From Maccoyibacter sp900556645 (lineage in GTDB: Bacteria > Bacillota > Clostridia > Lachnospirales > Lachnospiraceae): a stretch of 23,675 nt of DNA. The position numbers and the translations under genes are program-made. The DNA lies in NCBI GenBank assembly GCA_958349535.1, contig CATWDJ010000030.1, positions 1-23,675 of the forward strand, given 5' to 3'. Below the pieces are notes generated by a model. The model searched no databases. It was not told the origin of the DNA and saw only the letters and a list, made by a program, of their open reading frames with translations. Below, in pieces: positions 7,506 through 14,990 of this stretch. Positions within the stretch are counted from its first letter, which is position 1. Each line of letters starts with the position of its first letter.

Positions 7506-7930
7506 TGATAGAGAGAGGAGTAGTAGCGGGATTTCTGACAATCTGCACCATACAGGATGTGAGAAAAAGACAGATATCCATGGTTTGGGTAGGAATATTT
7601 CTGGGACTGGGTAGCTGTCTCTGGATAGGGAGAAGAACCTTGACTCTGTGGGAAATTCTGGGAGGTCTCGGGGTGGGAGCGACGCTTCTTCTGGTGGCAA
7701 AAGTTACGAAGGAAGCGGTAGGTTATGGAGACGGTTGGGTGTTATGCACCACCGGAATATATCTTGGAGGGTGGGAAAATTTTTTTCTGTTTTGGTGGGG
7801 GAGTGTCTTTGCGGCAGGATATGCCGCAATCCTTGCAGTTTTTGGGAAAAAGACAGGCAAAACAGAGATTCCGTTTCTGCCCTTTCTTTTGGCGACACAT
7901 ATAATTAAGGTGGTGTGTATATGGTTGTGA
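7505..7930 (+). CDS. Prepilin peptidase, A24 family, second copy
   Basis: A 141-residue polytopic membrane protein. D18 lies in the first catalytic motif (QDVRKRQIS) and D76 in GYGD (73-76), the GxGD active-site pair of type IV prepilin peptidases. It is only distantly similar to the copy at 516-935. ATG 7505 has GGAGGAA (7494-7500) before it and shares one base with the previous stop; an upstream extension of the frame is not used. It sits between the two TadE-like genes, which suggests it processes those subunits while the first copy processes Flp. That division of labour is inference. Confidence 0.87.
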   Translation: MIERGVVAGFLTICTIQDVRKRQISMVWVGIFLGLGSCLWIGRRTLTLWEILGGLGVGATLLLVAKVTKEAVGYGDGWVLCTTGIYLGGWENFFLFWWGSVFAAGYAAILAVFGKKTGKTEIPFLPFLLATHIIKVVCIWL

Positions 7931-8142
7931 GAAAGAGAAAAAAGGGAAGCTATACCGTAGAAGCTGCCATTATTCTGCCGGTGGTATTGTTTGCAATATT
8001 TGAAGGTATGGCTTTGGGAATTGAATTGTGCAGGGAGGTACAGAGCGACGGGGAATATTCGCAGGAGTTGGAGGATTTGCGGGGAATAGAGATATTCCGC
8101 AAAGTGTCAGGAGTAGAAGAATGGCTGGGGGAAAGGGAATGA
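7921..8142 (+). CDS. Small TadE-like pseudopilin
   Basis: Encodes 73 residues: a short basic leader MVVRKRKKG, then S10-Y-T-V-E14 and a hydrophobic helix (AAIILPVVLFAIFEGMAL), then a charged tail of about 40 residues. Cleavage between G9 and S10 would place E14 at +5. The same TVE motif occurs in Flp and in the 302-residue TadE-like protein. ATG 7921 has AAGGTGG seven bases upstream; GTG 7915 is the alternative. It overlaps the peptidase gene by 10 bases and the FHA gene by four (ATGA). It is a likely minor or tip pilin. Confidence 0.75.
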   Translation: MVVRKRKKGSYTVEAAIILPVVLFAIFEGMALGIELCREVQSDGEYSQELEDLRGIEIFRKVSGVEEWLGERE

Positions 8143-9242
8143 AAGCAGATTATAGAAGAACATGGAATCAGAGCTTTATGGTGTTGGAGGAAACGGAACC
8201 GTATCAGGAGTATGAAATCCGAATGTTGGAGTATAACCATATTTCCGGGCTTTTGCCTATGGAAATAAGTATGGAAGACGGACAAGTTTACTTAAGTTAT
8301 GAGATTACCGGAAAAATGGCTCTGGATTACTTTTTAGAACGAAAAGATGTAGATGCAGAGTTTTTGAAAAATCTTTTGTGCAGATGTATCCATGTCTGCC
8401 GTGAACTGGAAAAACATCTTTTAACTGAAGATGGATTAAGATTGGAACCGGAGACTGTTTTTGTGGATAACCGGACAGAAGAATTCTATTTTTGTTATCA
8501 ACCGGGAAGGACAGATGATATAAAAAGAAGTTTTCGGGAACTGATGGAGATATTGCTGCAAAAACTAGACCACAGCAAAGAGGAGAATGTCCAAATTGCA
8601 TATGAACTTTATCAGAAGAGCTTAGAAGAAAATTATAGCCTGCTGGAGTTGCAGAAAGTCTTTTATCAGAGGGAAGAGATGAAACAGGAAGAGGTAAAGC
8701 AGGAAAAATCAGAGGAAAGGAAAACCACAAGGGAAATTTATGCAGAGGAAGAAATAAAATGTGAAGGGGAGCTGATAAAGGAGGAGAATTTCTTCATGGG
8801 TCTTTCACCCATGGTGGCAGGAGTTGTGGAGGAAGCCAGAAAATGGGTGGAAGAAAAATTACCGGGAAGACAGAGAAAAACAGAACCAAAATATATATCG
8901 GAGGAAGAATATCAGGAAGAAGAGGAGGAGCTTCCCCAAAGTCATCCGGTAAAGCTTTTGTATCTGGGACAGGGGGAAGGTCAGGATTTTTTCTTAGGGG
9001 AAAAGCGTTTTTTAGTGGGAGCAGAGGAAGAAATCGTTGACGGATTCATTGATTCTCCGGCGGCAGAAAGACTTCATGCCAGAATCGAAAAGCGGGAAGA
9101 AGGATACTATATTGAGGATATGAATTCCAGAAACGGTACAATGGTAAATGGGGAAACATTGGTATACAAAAAACCACGGAAATTAGAGGAAGGCGACCGG
9201 ATAACTTTTGCAGATGTTTCATACAGATTCTTGACTTTTTGA
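8139..9242 (+). CDS. DUF6382-type protein with C-terminal FHA domain
   Basis: Encodes 367 residues. An N-terminal domain of about 180 residues (DUF6382-like by pattern) is followed by a charged Glu/Lys-rich linker (about 185-280) and an FHA domain (about 283-366). In the FHA domain the loop reads S330-RNGT334, with the asparagine/threonine loop intact. The arginine of the usual 'GR' is A295, and the serine three before the conserved histidine (H313) is E310. Both normally contact phosphothreonine, so binding may be lost or changed. FHA proteins regulate or scaffold secretion machines. It starts at ATG 8139 with GGGGGAAAGGG before it and a four-base ATGA overlap with the previous gene. It is the last gene of the pilus operon. 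Confidence 0.8.
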   Translation: MKADYRRTWNQSFMVLEETEPYQEYEIRMLEYNHISGLLPMEISMEDGQVYLSYEITGKMALDYFLERKDVDAEFLKNLLCRCIHVCRELEKHLLTEDGLRLEPETVFVDNRTEEFYFCYQPGRTDDIKRSFRELMEILLQKLDHSKEENVQIAYELYQKSLEENYSLLELQKVFYQREEMKQEEVKQEKSEERKTTREIYAEEEIKCEGELIKEENFFMGLSPMVAGVVEEARKWVEEKLPGRQRKTEPKYISEEEYQEEEEELPQSHPVKLLYLGQGEGQDFFLGEKRFLVGAEEEIVDGFIDSPAAERLHARIEKREEGYYIEDMNSRNGTMVNGETLVYKKPRKLEEGDRITFADVSYRFLTF

Positions 9243-9256
9243 TGTAACAGTATAAT
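9231..9256 (+). promoter_or_regulatory. Possible murG promoter inside the end of the FHA gene
   Basis: A perfect TATAAT lies at 9251-9256. TTGACT at 9231-9236 is the only good -35 match, but the spacer is just 14 bases. No terminator separates the FHA gene from murG, so read-through from the pilus operon is also possible. Confidence 0.35.
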
Positions 9257-9300
9257 ATAGATAAGTGTGAAAAGATAGATAGTAGCGAGAGGAAAAAGCC

Positions 9301-10368
9301 ATGAAGAAGATTGTTTTAACAGGCGGAGGAACAGCAGGACATGTAACGCCCAACATTGCATTGCTCCCAAAATTAAAAGAAGCAGGATATGAAATATATT
9401 ATATTGGTTCTTATGAGGGAATCGAGAGAAAATTAATAGAATCCTATGAGATTCCTTATTATGGAATTTCTTCGGGAAAATTGAGAAGATATTTTGACTG
9501 GAAGAATTTTTCCGATCCATTTAAAGTGTTAAAGGGATATGGTCAGGCAATCAGCATTTTAAAAAAGTTGAAACCGGATGTGGTATTTTCCAAAGGCGGC
9601 TTTGTTTCGGTTCCGGTGGTAATGGCAGCAAAGCATTGCAAAATACCTGCAATTATCCATGAATCGGATATGACCCCGGGATTGGCAAATAAACTGGCAA
9701 TTCCGTCAGCCACTAAGGTCTGCTGTAATTTCCCGGAGACTTTACAGTACTTGCCGGAGGGAAAAGCGGTACTCACCGGTTCTCCAATCCGAAGCGAACT
9801 GCTAAAAGGCGATAAGGTTCATGCATTGAATTTTATCGGAAACTTTACAGCCCAAAAGCCTACACTCATGGTTATCGGAGGCAGTATTGGCTCAGTGGTC
9901 ATCAATGACACGGTGCGGAAAGCATTGCCGGAGCTGTTAAAGGAATATCAGGTGGTGCATCTTTGCGGAAAGGGCAATTTGGCACCGGAGCTGGATGGCA
10001 CTCAGGGATATGTGCAGTATGAATATATCAAAGAAGAATTAAACGACTTATTTGCTCTTGCGGATATTGTGATATCCAGAGCAGGTGCAAATGCCATCTG
10101 TGAGTTGTTGGCATTACATAAGCCGAATATTTTAATTCCGCTGTCGGCTGCAGCAAGCCGGGGTGACCAGATTTTAAATGCCCGTTCTTTTGAAAAGCAG
10201 GGATTCAGCTATGTATTGGAGGAAGAAAAACTTACAGAAGAAACTCTGTTAGGAGCGATTCGTCAGGTGGAGGAGAAGAAAAACTCCTACCGGAAAGCCA
10301 TGGAGGCAAGCAGCCGAATTGATTCCGTTACAAAGGTATTTGAGTTAATTGAAGAAGCAGCAAAATAA
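9301..10368 (+). CDS. murG: UDP-GlcNAc:lipid I N-acetylglucosaminyltransferase
   Basis: Encodes 355 residues of a GT-B glycosyltransferase (GT28) that adds GlcNAc to lipid I to form lipid II on the inner face of the membrane. Motifs: GGTAGHVTPNIAL near the N-terminus, SKGGFVSVPVVMAAK, HESDMTPGLANK, GGSIGSVVIND in the C-domain, and SRAGANAICELL followed by IPLSAAASRGDQI in the donor site. The ASRGDQI ending is a variant seen in some Firmicutes MurG paralogues rather than the classical dcw-cluster form, and no dcw genes are nearby, so a second murG elsewhere is possible. ATG 9301 follows GAGAGGAAA. Confidence 0.92.
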   Translation: MKKIVLTGGGTAGHVTPNIALLPKLKEAGYEIYYIGSYEGIERKLIESYEIPYYGISSGKLRRYFDWKNFSDPFKVLKGYGQAISILKKLKPDVVFSKGGFVSVPVVMAAKHCKIPAIIHESDMTPGLANKLAIPSATKVCCNFPETLQYLPEGKAVLTGSPIRSELLKGDKVHALNFIGNFTAQKPTLMVIGGSIGSVVINDTVRKALPELLKEYQVVHLCGKGNLAPELDGTQGYVQYEYIKEELNDLFALADIVISRAGANAICELLALHKPNILIPLSAAASRGDQILNARSFEKQGFSYVLEEEKLTEETLLGAIRQVEEKKNSYRKAMEASSRIDSVTKVFELIEEAAK

Positions 10369-10369
10369 A

Positions 10370-10408
10370 AAAACAGCCGTGTTGACAGAAATGTCATACG
10401 GCTGTTTT
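10370..10408. terminator. Two-way intrinsic terminator between murG and the HIT gene
   Basis: AAAACAGCCGT (10370-10380) pairs with ACGGCTGTTTT (10398-10408). An inner stem TGACA/TGTCA is capped by GAAA. The outer arms give a U-tract on both strands. It lies between convergent genes and serves both. Confidence 0.9.
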
Positions 10409-10416
10409 GGACTTAA

Positions 10417-10833
10417 TTAGGCACGGCTTATTTTGTCACGAAGAGCATCCATCTCTTTATCACTTATAGATGTCTCGGCAAAGGTAAGCATAGGTCTGGA
10501 ATCTTCACTATAACGGGGAATTAAATGCATATGGAAGTGAAAAATAGTCTGTCCTGCGGATTCTCCATTGTTCTGTAAAAGATTAAAACCATCACAGCCT
10601 AAGACGTCTGTCATTTTGAGTGCCATTTTTTTGGCAAGTTTCATAGCCTTTGCGGCAACTTCTTCATCAATCTTATAGAGATTGACATAGTGTTCTTTTG
10701 GAATAATCAAAGCATGACCTTTTGAAGTAGGGTTTAAGTCCAAGATGACAACAAAGTCATCATCTTCATAAAGTTTTCTGGATGGGATTTCTCCCGCTGC
10801 AATCTTGCAGAAAATACAATCGTCTTTTTTCAT
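10417..10833 (-). CDS. HIT family nucleotide hydrolase
   Basis: Encodes 138 residues. The histidine triad is H99-F-H101-M-H103-L-I followed by PR, with H101 the expected nucleophile region of the family. C6 and C9 (CIFC), with H48 and H99, match the zinc site of Hint/HinT-like proteins. These enzymes hydrolyse nucleoside phosphoramidates or related adenylates; the true substrate is unknown. AAGGAG lies nine bases before the ATG. It follows the flavodoxin-SCP2 gene by 11 bases on the minus strand and is probably cotranscribed with it. Confidence 0.92.
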   Translation of the reverse strand: MKKDDCIFCKIAAGEIPSRKLYEDDDFVVILDLNPTSKGHALIIPKEHYVNLYKIDEEVAAKAMKLAKKMALKMTDVLGCDGFNLLQNNGESAGQTIFHFHMHLIPRYSEDSRPMLTFAETSISDKEMDALRDKISRA

Positions 10834-10844
10834 GGTAACACTCC

Positions 10845-11840
10845 TTATGATTCAAAAATAAATATGTGATCCAGCATACGCAAAGTTTTAAAGTTTCCCT
10901 TGGCAGTCATTTCTCCGGTCATAAAGGCACGTTGGAAAGTCATTCTGCCGGATATAATCTGGTCTAAGACAGCTTCTGTCATTTTGGCATAGACATCCAC
11001 GTTTTCCGCCTGTCCGTAATAGCATTTTAAGGAAGCGTCAGAAACCTTGATGGACAAAGGCTTTTTCAGACCCTCAATCATAAACAGATAGTTCGCAGAA
11101 AAGTCGGAAGGTGCAACAAAATGAGATTCTAAATCCAGAAGGTAGGAAGAACCGTCTTCGGATTCGTTTTGTTGAAGCATATCCTTAAACATATTGGCAA
11201 GTTCTGCAATATCCTCTTTTTGCTGTTTTACATAGCTGTCATCCGAAACATATTTGGAAAGCTGTTCGCTTTCCTGTGGGGTCAGCTCCAGAGATTGTGT
11301 GCGGAGTACCGATTGCTTCACTGCCTGATTGCTGGTAGGAAGCCCCTTGATTTTCTGGGAAATGGTACGGTAAAGATTCTCCGCTTTCTTTTCAATAATT
11401 AGAGAATAGTCCTGATTCATCTCAAAGGAAACCATATCCTCTACATAGCCACATAAACCGTTACAAGGAAGTCCGCCCAGCATTTCCCAAGCATTTTCCA
11501 GAGCCATCACACCTTCCCGTTCTCCGTAGGTGGTGGAAATGACCACCGGCTGCATATACATGGATTGGATTTTTTCTTTATCTCCATAAAGCCAGCAGGC
11601 GTCCAAAAACTGATACATATAACCGCCGATTCCCAGCCATTCCACAGTGGTGGCAAGAATAATGCCGTCGGCATCCTTCATGGTCTGCGGCAGGGTGGAA
11701 ATACTGTTTTTGTATTCATATATATTGTAGCGTTCTACGGTAACTCGCAGCTCCGTAAATACATCCTGCATTTTCTTTAACACGTAAAGGGTAGGGTCAT
11801 CCAGAAGTCCCCGTCCTCCGTAGTAAATATTAATCTTCAT
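10845..11840 (-). CDS. Flavodoxin-fold / SCP2-type fusion protein
   Basis: Encodes 331 residues. The N-terminal half (about 1-165) looks like a flavodoxin/NADPH-dependent FMN reductase fold: a beta strand MKINIYYGG, then ADGIILATTVEWLGIGGYMYQFLDAC, where flavin-binding loops would lie. A linker rich in Gln, Ser and Glu follows. The C-terminal part (about 225-331) resembles an SCP2 sterol-carrier domain, with SIKVSDASLKCYYG and SGRMTFQRAFMTGEMTAKGNF. It may be a flavoprotein that handles a lipid-like or hydrophobic ligand; no substrate can be named. The N-terminal phosphate loop (GGRGLLDDPT) is not the standard FMN reductase one. AGAGGTG precedes the ATG. Confidence 0.68.
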   Translation of the reverse strand: MKINIYYGGRGLLDDPTLYVLKKMQDVFTELRVTVERYNIYEYKNSISTLPQTMKDADGIILATTVEWLGIGGYMYQFLDACWLYGDKEKIQSMYMQPVVISTTYGEREGVMALENAWEMLGGLPCNGLCGYVEDMVSFEMNQDYSLIIEKKAENLYRTISQKIKGLPTSNQAVKQSVLRTQSLELTPQESEQLSKYVSDDSYVKQQKEDIAELANMFKDMLQQNESEDGSSYLLDLESHFVAPSDFSANYLFMIEGLKKPLSIKVSDASLKCYYGQAENVDVYAKMTEAVLDQIISGRMTFQRAFMTGEMTAKGNFKTLRMLDHIFIFES

Positions 11841-11882
11841 ATGACACCTCTTTTCCTGTAATGTTAAGGCATTATCGACTTT

Positions 11883-11911
11883 ATCTTACCATAAGAAAAA
11901 TAAAATATAAA
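11883..11911 (-). promoter_or_regulatory. Likely promoter of the flavodoxin-SCP2 / HIT pair
   Basis: On the minus strand: TTTATA (11911-11906), a 17-base spacer and TAAGAT (11888-11883), with TG one base upstream of the -10 box (extended -10). It lies about 45 bases before the start of the flavodoxin-SCP2 gene. Confidence 0.45.
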
Positions 11912-11919
11912 TATTTTTC

Positions 11920-11948
11920 TTGTAAAAAAGCGTAGATAAAATTACAAT
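11920..11948 (+). promoter_or_regulatory. Promoter that appears to give a leaderless mRNA
   Basis: TTGTAA (11920-11925), a 17-base spacer and TACAAT (11943-11948). The usual start of transcription, seven bases after the -10 box, is 11955, which is the A of the ATG. No ribosome site lies before that ATG (the bases are ATTATT). Confidence 0.5.
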
Positions 11949-11954
11949 ATTATT

Positions 11955-13121
11955 ATGAAAAGCAGATACTTTAGATACCAATATGAAAATACGGAGGATG
12001 GAATTGTCCAATCGGGATGTATCTGGAATAACGCACAGGATAAAAGAACCAATTATTTATATCTGGCGGGGGAGTATACGAAATCTCCAAAATTAAAGAA
12101 GAGAGAAGAAGGGGGACTGAAAACAATTTCACTGGAAAGTACGCTGGATATATTTGTTTTGGGTGCGTATACTATTCCTTACATACAAAGGCTGATTGAT
12201 ATCCTTGAGGAAAGGAAGGTCACAACGGTGGTTTTGCCGTATGCGACGCCAAATATGCGGTTTGATATAGTTTCCTATATTGAAAAGCACCAGGAGGTTC
12301 CCAAAAGGCTGAGATGTTTTATGGGAGCACCTTATTCCTATTTGAAAGAAAAGGGTGTAGAGAATGTCTATTTACTTTACGGAAACGGAGAAATCTTATC
12401 GGGGAAGCCGGAAGGGCTGGAAGAAGAAGGACAGTACTTTGAACTGGTAGACCAACGGATTCAAAACGAGATTTCCGAAATGGAAGGAACTTATATACCG
12501 ATTTATCGTGCGGGCTATATCGTAGAAAATCATTGGTTGTATTACTTCGGGTTCTACGGTGCCAATTATCAGGTAGAAGATTCAGAACGTGCGGTTTGGG
12601 CAAGCATTACCATGTTTGTGGGACCGGTTCAGGTGGGGAATAAAGATAGGGACTGTATGTTTTCCACCAAGGTATTTACCAGGGAACAGAAATGTACGGT
12701 GGAAATACCGAAGCAGTACGATACTTGTGCCTTGCGTTGTCTGCACCGGAATGATTATGATACCATTAAGAAACATTTAGATGCAGGTCATGAGCGTTTC
12801 CGTTTAGGTTTGCTTAATTTGGGAAATGTCAATTTGAAGCTGGATCTTCCTGCAGTGATTACAAGATATGGAGCATTTTTGGATCAGGTGCGGGGAATTT
12901 CCGTACCTAACAGCGGTGATGGATGCTGGTGGGATAAAAGAGGCTTATCCTTTTTTACCGGAATGGATTTGATTTACTATATTTGCCAAGTAGGGAAAAA
13001 TACAGATTCTGAGATGATTCGGGATATTGTAACAGCCAGTTCCTTTAACCGATTTATCAATGTAAACAAAGAATTTGCATATTGTTTTTCGGGATTTATT
13101 GTTCCAGGAGAAGAAAATTGA
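11955..13121 (+). CDS. Unknown protein, possibly a metallo-beta-lactamase fold without metal ligands
   Basis: Encodes 388 residues with no signal peptide or membrane segment. I do not recognise a named family. The order of elements is like an MBL-fold hydrolase. LDIFVLGAYTIPYIQR (65-80) stands where LSHxHxDHxxG is expected, VVLPY (92-96) is like the following strand, RLGLLNLGN (283-291) is like the 'LLLGD' strand, and GISVPNSGD (314-322) sits where a PHHGS motif would be. In this alignment every metal-binding His and Asp is replaced, so it would be a pseudoenzyme. The fold assignment is inference from pattern only. The gene stands alone between its own promoter and a strong terminator. Confidence 0.5.
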   Translation: MKSRYFRYQYENTEDGIVQSGCIWNNAQDKRTNYLYLAGEYTKSPKLKKREEGGLKTISLESTLDIFVLGAYTIPYIQRLIDILEERKVTTVVLPYATPNMRFDIVSYIEKHQEVPKRLRCFMGAPYSYLKEKGVENVYLLYGNGEILSGKPEGLEEEGQYFELVDQRIQNEISEMEGTYIPIYRAGYIVENHWLYYFGFYGANYQVEDSERAVWASITMFVGPVQVGNKDRDCMFSTKVFTREQKCTVEIPKQYDTCALRCLHRNDYDTIKKHLDAGHERFRLGLLNLGNVNLKLDLPAVITRYGAFLDQVRGISVPNSGDGCWWDKRGLSFFTGMDLIYYICQVGKNTDSEMIRDIVTASSFNRFINVNKEFAYCFSGFIVPGEEN

Positions 13122-13128
13122 CGAAACT

Positions 13129-13178
13129 TGCGATGAAAAGAGGGGATATGCCCCTTTTCATTGCAGGTTTCTTTTTTT
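13129..13178 (+). terminator. Strong intrinsic terminator
   Basis: TGCGATGAAAAG (13129-13140) and GGGG (13142-13145) pair with CCCC and TTTTCATTGCA (13151-13165), with one bulged A, one G-T pair and a five-base loop. TTTCTTTTTTT follows. It ends the 11955-13121 transcript. Confidence 0.9.
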
Positions 13179-13250
13179 ATAATAAAGGTGGTGACAGATT
13201 GTCCCATAAAAGGGAGATTACACTCATTTATTATGGAAAGAAGGGAAAAA

Positions 13251-13544
13251 ATGCAGGAAGTTATTTTGGCAAAAATCATTCTTTATGCACCGGTTGGAAT
13301 TGTTTTCATGTTGTTGATTCTGATTCCGATTCTGGCAGCAAATTTACATCAGATAAAAAAAATCCGTAAAGGAATGGAAGATACATTAGAGAAAGCACAG
13401 GCATATTTCAACTGTATTTTGGAGGAAGAAAAACCAAAGGAGAATGTCCTTGTGGAAGAGGCAGAGCAGAAGCTGGAAAAAACTGCTGAAAAAGCGGAAG
13501 ATGCGGCACTTTTACAGGATGTTCTGCTGGAATATTTCTCTTGA
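13251..13544 (+). CDS. Small single-pass membrane protein with coiled-coil tail
   Basis: Encodes 97 residues. The N-terminal half is a membrane segment (about 8-30, ILYAPVGIVFMLLILIPILAA). The rest is a charged, heptad-like helix (QIKKIRKGMEDTLEKAQAYF, then many Glu/Lys/Ala). I do not recognise the family and give no function. The reading frame is open upstream, but ATG 13251 has AAGGGA seven bases before it; ATG 13233 is the alternative. No clear promoter is seen apart from a TATAAT at 13178-13183 in the terminator tail with no good -35 box. The gene ends just before the pgi promoter. Confidence 0.6.
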   Translation: MQEVILAKIILYAPVGIVFMLLILIPILAANLHQIKKIRKGMEDTLEKAQAYFNCILEEEKPKENVLVEEAEQKLEKTAEKAEDAALLQDVLLEYFS

Positions 13545-13569
13545 AAATAGGGGTGTGCTTTGTTAAAAT
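13541..13569 (+). promoter_or_regulatory. pgi promoter overlapping the previous stop codon
   Basis: TTGAAA (13541-13546), a 17-base spacer and TAAAAT (13564-13569), with TG at 13561-13562 making an extended -10. The -35 box covers the TGA stop (13542-13544) of the small membrane protein gene. The leader to pgi would be about 25 bases. Confidence 0.65.
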
Positions 13570-13599
13570 TAAGCCATATCATACAAAGGAGTGTTTGCA

Positions 13600-14946
13600 A
13601 TGGAAAAAATAACATTTGACTATTCAAAAGCAACCTGTTTTATCAGTGAGGAAGAAATAGGTTATATGAGAAAACTTACCGAGGATGCGAAGGAAGTTCT
13701 TGTATCAAAAAGCGGAGCGGGAAATGACTTTTTAGGATGGATAGACTTACCGGTAGACTACGATAAAGAGGAGTTCTCCAGAATTCAAAAAGCAGCAAAG
13801 AGAATCCAAGAGGATTCTGATGTACTGCTGGTTATCGGAATCGGCGGTTCCTATCTAGGAGCAAGAGCAGCCATTGAATTTTTAAGACATGGCTGCTACA
13901 ACAATCTTCCGAAGGAAAAGAGAAAAACCCCGGAGATTTACTATGTAGGAAACAGCATCAGTTCCACCTATTTACAGGGAGTAATTGATGTCATCGGAGA
14001 TCGTGATTTTTCTGTAAATATTATCTCTAAATCTGGAACCACTACGGAGCCGGCAATTGCTTTCCGTGTATTCAAAAAAATGTTAGAGGATAAGTATGGA
14101 AAAGAGGGTGCGGCAAAGAGAATTTATGCAACGACGGACAAAGAAAGAGGAGCATTGAAAAACCTTGCCACAGAGGAAGGATATGAAAGCTTTGTGGTAC
14201 CGGATGACGTAGGAGGAAGATATTCCGTACTGACAGCAGTAGGTCTGCTTCCAATTGCAGTCAGTGGTGCAGATATCGGAAAGCTGATGGAAGGTGCGGC
14301 AAAGGGACGTGAGCTGGCATTAAATGAAAAATTCCAGAATAATGATGCTATGCAGTATGCGGCAATCCGCAACATTCTTTTGAGAAAAGGAAAAGGCATT
14401 GAGGTGCTGGGCAATTATGAGCCGGCATTACACTATATTGGAGAGTGGTGGAAACAGTTATACGGCGAGTCAGAAGGAAAAGACCAGAAGGGAATTTTCC
14501 CGGCAGCAGTAGATTTAACTACCGATTTACATTCTATGGGACAGTTCATCCAAGATGGTGCTAGAACTCTCTTTGAGACAATTATGAGCGTGGAGAAGCC
14601 GAGAGAGACCATCACCATTGAGAAAGAGCTGGTAGACTTAGATGGTTTGAACTATCTTGCAGGAAAAGATATGGATTTCGTCAATAAAAGTGCTATGAAC
14701 GGAACCATTCTGGCACACACCGACGGTCAGGTACCAAACCTGATGGTGAAAATTCCGGAGATGAATGAATATTATCTGGGACAGCTGTTCTATTTCTTTG
14801 AGTTTTCCTGCGGCGTCAGCGGATACCTGCTGGGCGTAAACCCATTTAATCAGCCGGGTGTGGAAAGTTATAAGAAAAATATGTTTGCACTTCTTGGAAA
14901 ACCGGGATTTGAGGCAGAGAGAGAAGCATTGTTAAAACGTCTGTAA
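13600..14946 (+). CDS. pgi: Glucose-6-phosphate isomerase
   Basis: Encodes 448 residues, the usual length of Firmicutes GPI. It interconverts glucose 6-phosphate and fructose 6-phosphate in the cytosol (glycolysis/gluconeogenesis). Visible: GIGGSYLGAR (80-89), the SIS-type sugar phosphate loop SKSGTTTEP (143-151), GGRYSVLTAVGLLPIAV (the GPI signature), EWWKQLYGESEGK with its conserved glutamates, and a C-terminal QPGVESYKKNMFALLG with the catalytic-region lysine. ATG 13600 has AAAGGAG (13585-13591) eight bases upstream; GTG 13591 would fall inside that site and is rejected. Confidence 0.97.
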   Translation: MEKITFDYSKATCFISEEEIGYMRKLTEDAKEVLVSKSGAGNDFLGWIDLPVDYDKEEFSRIQKAAKRIQEDSDVLLVIGIGGSYLGARAAIEFLRHGCYNNLPKEKRKTPEIYYVGNSISSTYLQGVIDVIGDRDFSVNIISKSGTTTEPAIAFRVFKKMLEDKYGKEGAAKRIYATTDKERGALKNLATEEGYESFVVPDDVGGRYSVLTAVGLLPIAVSGADIGKLMEGAAKGRELALNEKFQNNDAMQYAAIRNILLRKGKGIEVLGNYEPALHYIGEWWKQLYGESEGKDQKGIFPAAVDLTTDLHSMGQFIQDGARTLFETIMSVEKPRETITIEKELVDLDGLNYLAGKDMDFVNKSAMNGTILAHTDGQVPNLMVKIPEMNEYYLGQLFYFFEFSCGVSGYLLGVNPFNQPGVESYKKNMFALLGKPGFEAEREALLKRL

Positions 14947-14955
14947 ACAGGAAAC

Positions 14956-14984
14956 TTGACAAAAAATAAGACCTTTGATATAAT
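14956..14984 (+). promoter_or_regulatory. Consensus sigma-A promoter of the SleB-like gene
   Basis: Perfect TTGACA (14956-14961), a 17-base spacer and perfect TATAAT (14979-14984). Transcription would start near 14991, leaving a leader of about 100 bases that carries repeats and an inverted repeat. Confidence 0.92.
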
Positions 14985-14990
14985 CCGTCC

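Noticed and set aside
13199..13369. TTG-started reading frame (about 56 codons) with a strong AAAGGTGGTGA before it
   Set aside because: The protein is a low-complexity shadow of the membrane protein frame (runs such as DSDSDSGSK), it has no visible fold, and ATG 13251 in another frame has its own ribosome site. The strong site keeps a short leader peptide possible.
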